A DNA stretch of 13,571 nt from positions 1-13,571 of the forward strand of contig CAMDWF010000026.1 in assembly GCA_945878795.1 (NCBI GenBank), read 5' to 3'. Source of the stretch: Synechococcus sp. UW140 (GTDB lineage Bacteria; Cyanobacteriota; Cyanobacteriia; PCC-6307; Cyanobiaceae). The position numbers and the translations under genes were made by a program. The notes beneath the pieces were generated by a model. That model was not told the origin of the DNA, did no database searches, and saw nothing but the letters and a program-made list of their open reading frames with translations. Of this stretch, positions 9,553 through 13,571 are shown one piece after another; position 1 is the stretch's first letter; the number at the start of each line of letters is the position of its first letter.

Positions 9553-10254
9553 GTGCACGTAGCTATGGCGCTTGAGCCGGAATGGATTCGGCGCCAGCTG
9601 CCTGGAATCGGGGCTGTTGTCACCTGGTTGACTCTTGTGTGCACTACGGCCCTGCTGGTGCGTCGGCGCTGGCCCGACCAACCCGAATGGAGCCGCAAGG
9701 TGGTCCACATCGGCAGCGGCCCGGTGCTGTTGATCGCTTGGGGGCTGGGTATCGATCGCCGCATCGCCCTTCCGGTCGCGGGACTCGTCACCGTGCTGGC
9801 GGCCCTCAACCACCGCATCCGGATACTTCCGGGTATCGAAGATGTCGATCGCCGCAGCTACGGCACCATCGCCTATGGGGCCACCATCGTGCTGTTGCTG
9901 CTGCTTTGGTGGCCGGCCCAGGCCGCTGCGGTGGCGGCGGGGGTGCTGGTGATGGCCTGCGGAGATGGACTCGCCGGCCTTATCGGGCCCCTATGGCCTT
10001 CACCCAGCTGGCAGGTGTGGGGGCAGAAACGGTCCTTATTGGGCACAAGCACCATGGCCCTGGCCAGCCTGGGGGCCCTCGCCCTGGTGAGGCAACTGGC
10101 CCTGGCATCGGGGTCGACCGCGCCAGATCTGGGGACCCTGGCCGCGATGGCGGTGCTGGCCACCGCCCTGGAGCAGGTGGCCTGGCTGGGAATCGACAAC
10201 CTCAGCGTGCCATTGGCGGTGGCCGCCCTGTGGCGCTGGTGGGCTGGGGGCTGA
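9553..10254 (+). CDS. Phytol/dolichol kinase-like CTP-dependent membrane kinase
   Basis: The 233-residue integral membrane protein has about six to seven hydrophobic segments. Motifs typical of the phytol kinase/dolichol kinase (VTE5, SEC59-like) family are WSRKVVHIGSGP near 46-57, ACGDGLAGLIG (135-145, nucleotide-binding acidic motif) and GQKRSLLGT (157-165). IDNLSVPLAVA lies near the C-terminus. In cyanobacteria such enzymes phosphorylate phytol released from chlorophyll, feeding tocopherol and chlorophyll synthesis. The precise substrate here is inferred. Starts are uncertain: GTG at 9553 lies 7 nt after the sigma factor stop, and ATG at 9565 would give 229 residues. Neither has a clear ribosome binding site, which may indicate translational coupling to the sigma gene. 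Confidence 0.8.
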   Translation: MHVAMALEPEWIRRQLPGIGAVVTWLTLVCTTALLVRRRWPDQPEWSRKVVHIGSGPVLLIAWGLGIDRRIALPVAGLVTVLAALNHRIRILPGIEDVDRRSYGTIAYGATIVLLLLLWWPAQAAAVAAGVLVMACGDGLAGLIGPLWPSPSWQVWGQKRSLLGTSTMALASLGALALVRQLALASGSTAPDLGTLAAMAVLATALEQVAWLGIDNLSVPLAVAALWRWWAGG

Positions 10255-10255
10255 G

Positions 10256-10283
10256 CTGGCGGTCTGGCGGTTGGGGCTGGCGG
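10256..10283. repeat. Three CTGGCGG units between convergent genes
   Basis: CTGGCGG occurs at 10256-10262, 10264-10270 and 10277-10283 in the 36-bp gap between the kinase stop and the convergent hypothetical gene. This is most likely simple low-complexity slippage sequence. No terminator hairpin was seen there. Confidence 0.4.
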
Positions 10284-10290
10284 CTGGGAC

Positions 10291-10662
10291 TTAAGCGTGC
10301 AGGGATTGCTCACAGCGATGCATCCAGTCCTGCTGGCTGCCAAGACCGGCCACCAGCAGGCGATCGGCGGGTTCGTCCCGCAGGCGTAATTGCCACTGGC
10401 GAATCACCTCGGCCCGCTCCATCCAGACCTCCACAACGGTATGGCTAATCAGCTCCCCATCCCAACGACGGCTATGGGCTGACTCCAGGGCCCAGTCCAA
10501 CAGGGCATCGAGTTGGAACGGCCGGAAGCCTGCGTAGGAGGGTCCAAGCCCATCAGCAGTGGCATGCCTTTGTTCGAGATAGAAGATCTGCAGCGGATCC
10601 GAAAGTCCGCAGAACTGAAGCAAGTAGGCCATGTCCCAGCCCCATGGTTTGGTGGGATGCAC
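10291..10662 (-). CDS. Hypothetical protein, 123 residues
   Basis: I do not recognise this family. The product is rich in W and L, with no signal peptide or membrane span. Segments such as WGWDMAYLLQFCGLSDP, FYLEQRHATADGLGP and AERAEV-like helical stretches look like a small folded cytosolic protein. GTG at 10662 is the earliest start, as an in-frame TAA lies two codons upstream; ATG at 10632 is an alternative that would remove PWGW. It is on the same strand and in the same reading frame as the DAHP synthase upstream, with 41 open codons in between, so it may be the tail of that operon. It converges on the phytol-kinase-like gene. Confidence 0.55.
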   Translation of the reverse strand: MHPTKPWGWDMAYLLQFCGLSDPLQIFYLEQRHATADGLGPSYAGFRPFQLDALLDWALESAHSRRWDGELISHTVVEVWMERAEVIRQWQLRLRDEPADRLLVAGLGSQQDWMHRCEQSLHA

Positions 10663-10665
10663 ACC

Positions 10666-10791
10666 TTAGGCAGGGTCAACGTCAAAGATGTCCACCAAGA
10701 ACATCTCACCGTGCTTGTCACTACTTAGCACTTGCGATCTAAGAGTGCCAAAAAATAGTTGGCCCCGTATGGCCGCCAAGCTTTTGGACGA
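10666..10791 (-). other. Open 41-codon stretch in frame between the DAHP synthase stop and the hypothetical gene
   Basis: After the DAHP synthase TGA (10792-10794) the same frame stays open for 41 codons until TAA at 10666-10668. The second half reads VLSSDKHGEMFLVDIFDVDPA, which looks more protein-like than random for this GC-rich DNA. Possible internal starts are TTG (codon 5), GTG (codon 21) and ATG (codon 30), without a clear ribosome binding site. It could be a small peptide gene, the relic N-terminus of the following hypothetical gene, or chance. Confidence 0.2.
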
Positions 10792-11865
10792 TCAAACCGT
10801 CACCAGATGCTGTTGGCGAGCCGTACGCACCGCCCCCGCCAGCTCTTCGAGCAAGGCCAAGGTGGTGTCCAGGGCGATACAGGCATCGGTGATGCTCTGG
10901 CCGTAGGTGAGCTGGCTGAGGTCGGTTGGGATCTTCTGACTGCCCTCCACCAGGTGGCTCTCCAGCATCACGCCCATCACATGCCGGGAGCCGCCCACCA
11001 CCTGTGCTGCCACCTGGCGCAACACCTCCCCCTGGCGGCGGTAGTCCTTGTTGGAGTTGCCATGGCTGCAATCCACCATCAAGCGGGCGGGCAGGCCCTC
11101 GGCGGCCAGCTGGGCGGCGGCGGCGGCCACGGCCTCAGGCCCGTAGTTGGGGCCGCCCTTGCCGCCGCGCAAGACCAGATGACCATCGGGGTTGCCGGTG
11201 GTACTGACGATGGCGGCATTGCCCTGCTGGCTGATGCCCAGGAAATGGTGCGGTTTGGCCGCCGCCTCCATGGCGTTGATGGCGGTGCTGGCACTGCCAT
11301 CGGTGCCGTTCTTGAAGCCGATCGGCATCGACAGCCCCGAGGCCATTTCGCGGTGGGTCTGGCTTTCGGTGGTGCGGGCACCGATGGCGGTCCAGCTGAT
11401 TAGGTCGGCGATGTATTGGGGCACCACCGGATCCAACAGCTCGGTGGCGGCGGGCAGGCCCAGCTCGGCCAGGTGCAACAGCAGACTGCGGGCCCGGCGC
11501 AGGCCGGTGTTGATGTCGTAACTGCCATCGAGATGGGGGTCATTGATCAGGCCCTTCCAACCCACGGTGGTGCGGGGCTTCTCGAAGTACACCCGCATCA
11601 CCACCTCCAGGTCATCCTTGAACTGGTGGTGCGCCTGGGCGATGGCGGCGGCGTACTCCTGGGCGGCCGCCACGTCATGAACCGAGCAAGGACCGACGAT
11701 CACCAGCAGCCGCTGATCTCCCGCATGCAAAATCGCCTTGATCCGTTCGCGGGCGCACTGCACGGTGCGGGCGGCCGTCTCGGTAATCGGCAGCTCCGCG
11801 TGCAGCACCGCCGGCGGCACCAGAGGGCGGGTATCAACGATATGGAGATCGGATGTGGGGATCAT
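10792..11865 (-). CDS. 3-deoxy-7-phosphoheptulonate (DAHP) synthase, type I alpha
   Basis: The 357-residue enzyme condenses phosphoenolpyruvate and erythrose 4-phosphate, the first step of aromatic amino acid synthesis. It belongs to the AroF/G/H family of E. coli, which has near-equal length (350). Key motifs are VIVGPCSVHD with metal-ligand C60, RVYFEKPRTTVGWKGLINDP, ISWTAIGARTTESQTHREMA, IGFKNGTDGS, DCSHGNSNKD (metal His), MLESHLVEGSQ (metal Glu) and YGQSITDACI (Asp near the metal). I chose the ATG at 11865 because it gives the family N-terminus; 35 more codons upstream are open but unlike the family and overlap a hairpin. Feedback inhibition by an aromatic amino acid is usual, but which one cannot be told from this reading. 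Confidence 0.95.
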   Translation of the reverse strand: MIPTSDLHIVDTRPLVPPAVLHAELPITETAARTVQCARERIKAILHAGDQRLLVIVGPCSVHDVAAAQEYAAAIAQAHHQFKDDLEVVMRVYFEKPRTTVGWKGLINDPHLDGSYDINTGLRRARSLLLHLAELGLPAATELLDPVVPQYIADLISWTAIGARTTESQTHREMASGLSMPIGFKNGTDGSASTAINAMEAAAKPHHFLGISQQGNAAIVSTTGNPDGHLVLRGGKGGPNYGPEAVAAAAAQLAAEGLPARLMVDCSHGNSNKDYRRQGEVLRQVAAQVVGGSRHVMGVMLESHLVEGSQKIPTDLSQLTYGQSITDACIALDTTLALLEELAGAVRTARQQHLVTV

Positions 11866-11908
11866 GAATCTCAGGCGCCCTGGCAATCCAGCAATCCACC
11901 CTAAAGGT

Positions 11909-11930
11909 GCTGCCGGCGCCTGCCGGCAGC
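11909..11930 (-). promoter_or_regulatory. Perfect 9-bp hairpin upstream of the DAHP synthase gene
   Basis: GCTGCCGGC (11909-11917) and GCCGGCAGC (11922-11930) are exact reverse complements with a 4-nt loop, 43 nt before the DAHP synthase ATG. It could be an RNA hairpin in the leader or an operator dyad. No T-tract follows on the minus strand, so it is not a classic attenuator. Confidence 0.35.
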
Positions 11931-12013
11931 TGAGGGTCTCTGAACAGCAACGGCAGCGGCGTGTCGGCAAAAGGCCACTGGAAGATGGGGAAGCAGGTAT
12001 GGCATGAATAACT

Positions 12014-12044
12014 GAAAAATCAAGCCGCCTTGGCCCGGGGCGGC
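12014..12044 (-). terminator. Rho-independent terminator-like hairpin after the right Uma2 gene
   Basis: On the minus strand GCCGCC (12044-12039) pairs with GGCGGC (12029-12024) across a 9-nt loop. The sequence continues TTGATTTTT, giving a stem followed by a T-tract. It starts 5 nt after the Uma2 stop and would separate that gene from the DAHP synthase gene downstream. Confidence 0.6.
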
Positions 12045-12048
12045 GCGC

Positions 12049-12655
12049 TCAGACCTCCCAGATCCGGCGTGGATCAATCACCAGGCCGGGAAACTCCAGG
12101 CCCGCCTCCAGCCGGCTTGGATCGTTGAGCACAAGGGGAGAGTTGGCTGTTTCCGCAGCCGTCCACACCTCCACCGTGCGTTGTTGCGGCAGCAGCAGCC
12201 AGCCCAAGCGGGCGCCGTTGGTCATGTAGGCCACCATTTTCCGGCGCAAGACCTCGAGCTCATCGGAGGGGCTGGCCAGCTCCACCACCAGATCCGGGCA
12301 GATGGGTGCAAAGCACTCCCGCTCGGCCTCGCTCAACGCCTGCCAACGATCCAGCCGCACCACGCTGGCGTCGGGGCTGCGTACGGAGCCAACTCCTTCG
12401 GAGAAGCCTTGCGGCTACGGGGAGCAGGAAGCCAGTGGAGCTGTCGAACACGATCCAGCCGAGATCGGCGGCCACCGCCAGGTTTTCGAGCCGAGCCACC
12501 AGGCGGCTGTTGCGCGCACCTGTGCTGCCGCCAGTGGGGGTCATCTCAATAAGTGTGCCATCGGCAGCAAGCTCAAGCACCGCCTCTGGGTTGGCCGCAC
12601 ACACCTCGGCAAACTGGGAAGGCGTGAAGGCGAGAGAGCGGGGCAGGGTGAGCAT
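12049..12655 (-). pseudogene. Uma2 family (DUF820) gene broken by a repeat insertion
   Basis: The first frame (ATG at 12655) encodes the family start: LTLPRSLAFTPSQFAEVC, ANPEAVLELAADGTLIEM and IVFDSSTGFLLP. Immediately after LLP the reading frame enters a 28-nt repeat (12418-12391) and becomes unrelated R-rich sequence, running on to a stop near 12260. The remaining protein is in another frame after the repeat: GSVRSPDASVVRLDRW, FAPICPDLVVELASPS, LRRKMVAYMTNGARLGWLLL and a normal C-terminus ending at 12049. Removing the repeat and restoring a codon such as AAC would rejoin LLP-N-GSVRSPDAS. The catalytic Asp, Glu and Lys are all in the second part, so the intact first part alone is not a nuclease. 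A GTG at 12363 could start a fragment missing the Asp motif. Confidence 0.8.
12391..12418 (-). repeat. Short palindromic repeat, copy 2 (28 nt, frame-breaking)
   Basis: Read on the minus strand it begins GTAGCCGCAA and ends GGCTTCTCCGAAGGAGTT. It matches the 27-nt copy at 1260-1286 except for one extra A. Twenty-eight nt replacing a three-nt codon changes the length by 25, which shifts the frame of the Uma2 gene. Confidence 0.8.
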
Positions 12656-12684
12656 GGGGGCCCTGCGGGATGGGTGAATTCAGG

Positions 12685-12828
12685 TTATGAGGGATTCAGG
12701 AAGATGGGGCATTGGCGGCGGATCAGATCGAGACAAGCCTCGAAGCCGGGAAGTTCGGCGGTGAGCTGGCTGGTGGATGGCAGACGCAGGCGGAGAGGCA
12801 GGAAAATTGCTGGCTCCTGCGGCGCCAC
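12685..12828 (-). CDS. Possible 47-residue small protein or gene remnant
   Basis: A GTG-initiated frame reads FLPLRLRLPSTSQLTAELPG and then FEACLDLIRRQCPIFLNPS before TAA. Third codon positions are strongly G/C-biased as in real genes of this window, and the composition is ordinary, which is why I list it. There is no recognised family and no strong ribosome binding site. It lies between the FGE-family gene and the broken Uma2 gene, all on the same strand, and may be the remains of a longer gene whose start is lost. Confidence 0.22.
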   Translation of the reverse strand: MAPQEPAIFLPLRLRLPSTSQLTAELPGFEACLDLIRRQCPIFLNPS

Positions 12829-12898
12829 ACCAAAACAGCCGATAACCAATAGCCGCAAACCAACAGCCAGAGTCAAGAAACAGCCGAGTGTTGAGGGA

Positions 12899-13571
12899 TT
12901 AAGGGTTAAGGGAAGGGCCCTGGGGGAGGCAGACCACACGGAAACCGACGTCGTCGCCGGCATCGTCGGGCGGGAGGGGGGAGCGGTAAGCCGAGCGGCA
13001 GAGCCTGGGGTAGTTGCCCCAGGAGCCGCCGCGCAGCAGCCTTGGTTCGGAATCATCGTTAACGTTCTGCACTGGCTTGGTGAACGATTGATTCTGTTGC
13101 TCCATCGTGCTCAACCAGGCACTGCCATCCGCTGGCGCTCCTTCATAACCGTGATGCCAGTGATCCAGGCACCACTCCCACACATTGCCATGCATATCGT
13201 GCAGACCCCAGGCGTTGGCAGGAAAGCTACCCACTTCCGTGGTGCCTGAACTGGCAACATTCGCCTGCCGCTGGCTGAGGGTGGCCCCAGAGGCATAGGG
13301 CGTGGTTGTACCCGCCCGGCAGGCATATTCCCACTGGCTTTCACTGGGCAAGGTGTAAGTGCGGCCCGTGCGCTGGCTCAGGCGGCGGCAGAATTCCTGG
13401 GCATCAAACCAGCTCACGCTTTCCACTGGTAGCCGATCGTGCTCCGGGCGCCGATTCTCCACGGGCAAATCGCCCTTGAAAAAGGAAGGGTCTGGATCCA
13501 ATGGCCGTTCCCAGGGAGGGTCTCCTGGCGCCGGCTGCCAGCTCGCCACTTGCCGCCACTGGGCCTGGGTG
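12899..13571 (-). CDS. Formylglycine-generating-enzyme family protein (SUMF1/FGE-sulfatase domain), 5' end outside window
   Basis: The open frame runs off the right edge; about 223 residues are visible, starting inside TQAQWRQVASW. FGE-domain landmarks are LPVESVSWFDAQEFCRRLS, TYTLPSESQWEYACRAGT, WGLHDMHGNVWEWCLDHW, RLLRGGSWGNYPRLCRSAYR and GDDVGFRVVC. True formylglycine-generating enzymes use a Cys pair five residues apart in this last region. Here only one Cys is seen (codon 12998-13000, in RLCRSAYR), corresponding to the second of the pair. Oxidation of a sulfatase cysteine is therefore doubtful, and this is more likely a paralogue with another or unknown role. No sulfatase gene is in view. 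Confidence 0.85.
   Translation of the reverse strand, partial: TQAQWRQVASWQPAPGDPPWERPLDPDPSFFKGDLPVENRRPEHDRLPVESVSWFDAQEFCRRLSQRTGRTYTLPSESQWEYACRAGTTTPYASGATLSQRQANVASSGTTEVGSFPANAWGLHDMHGNVWEWCLDHWHHGYEGAPADGSAWLSTMEQQNQSFTKPVQNVNDDSEPRLLRGGSWGNYPRLCRSAYRSPLPPDDAGDDVGFRVVCLPQGPSLNP

Noticed and set aside
10792..11970. Longer DAHP synthase starting at 11970
   Set aside because: The extra 35 residues are C/R/P-rich and unlike the family. The ATG at 11865 gives the expected length and N-terminus.
12302..13249. Plus-strand open frame of 315 codons across the Uma2 and FGE-family region
   Set aside because: It lies opposite recognisable Uma2 and SUMF1 motifs, and its translation has no domain.

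Overview
The window looks like a high-GC chromosomal segment from a picocyanobacterium of the Synechococcus/Cyanobium type. The main evidence is a phytol/dolichol-kinase-type enzyme of the VTE5 kind, an RpoD-like group 2 sigma factor of cyanobacterial character, two Uma2 (DUF820) genes (a family strongly expanded in cyanobacteria) and a polyphosphate kinase. By eye I found no HIP1 octamer. The genus is inferred from gene content and protein style, not from a search.

Layout from left to right. Positions 1-435 hold a decayed, truncated IS5-type transposase start (minus strand) beside a short perfect hairpin. Positions 436-815 show no gene I can support. A plus-strand Uma2 gene (816-1514) runs directly into the convergent sdhB, the two stop codons touching. 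The minus-strand operon sdhC-sdhA-sdhB (4851 to 1515) encodes a type-B succinate:quinone oxidoreductase, with 4-nt start/stop overlaps at both junctions and all four heme-ligand histidines in SdhC. A divergent intergenic region with a 13-bp direct repeat separates it from a plus-strand MFS transporter (4948-6204), followed by ppk1 (6254-8380), a group 2 sigma factor (8499-9545) and a phytol-kinase-like membrane protein (9553-10254).

On the minus strand, type I DAHP synthase (11865-10792) is followed in the same reading frame by an unexplained 41-codon open stretch and then a 123-codon hypothetical gene (10662-10291). Upstream lies a second Uma2 gene (12655-12049), broken by a frameshift, with a terminator-like hairpin after it. 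The window ends inside a minus-strand formylglycine-generating-enzyme-family (SUMF1 domain) gene that is cut by the right edge.

Most genes are housekeeping: respiratory electron entry (sdhCAB), polyphosphate storage, transcription control, phytol salvage for tocopherol/chlorophyll metabolism, and shikimate-pathway entry. The most unusual observation is one short palindromic repeat that sits inside both Uma2 genes at different places. The 27-nt copy is read through in frame as nine residues. The 28-nt copy shifts the frame and breaks the gene. I found no clear evidence of a new defence or mobile system.
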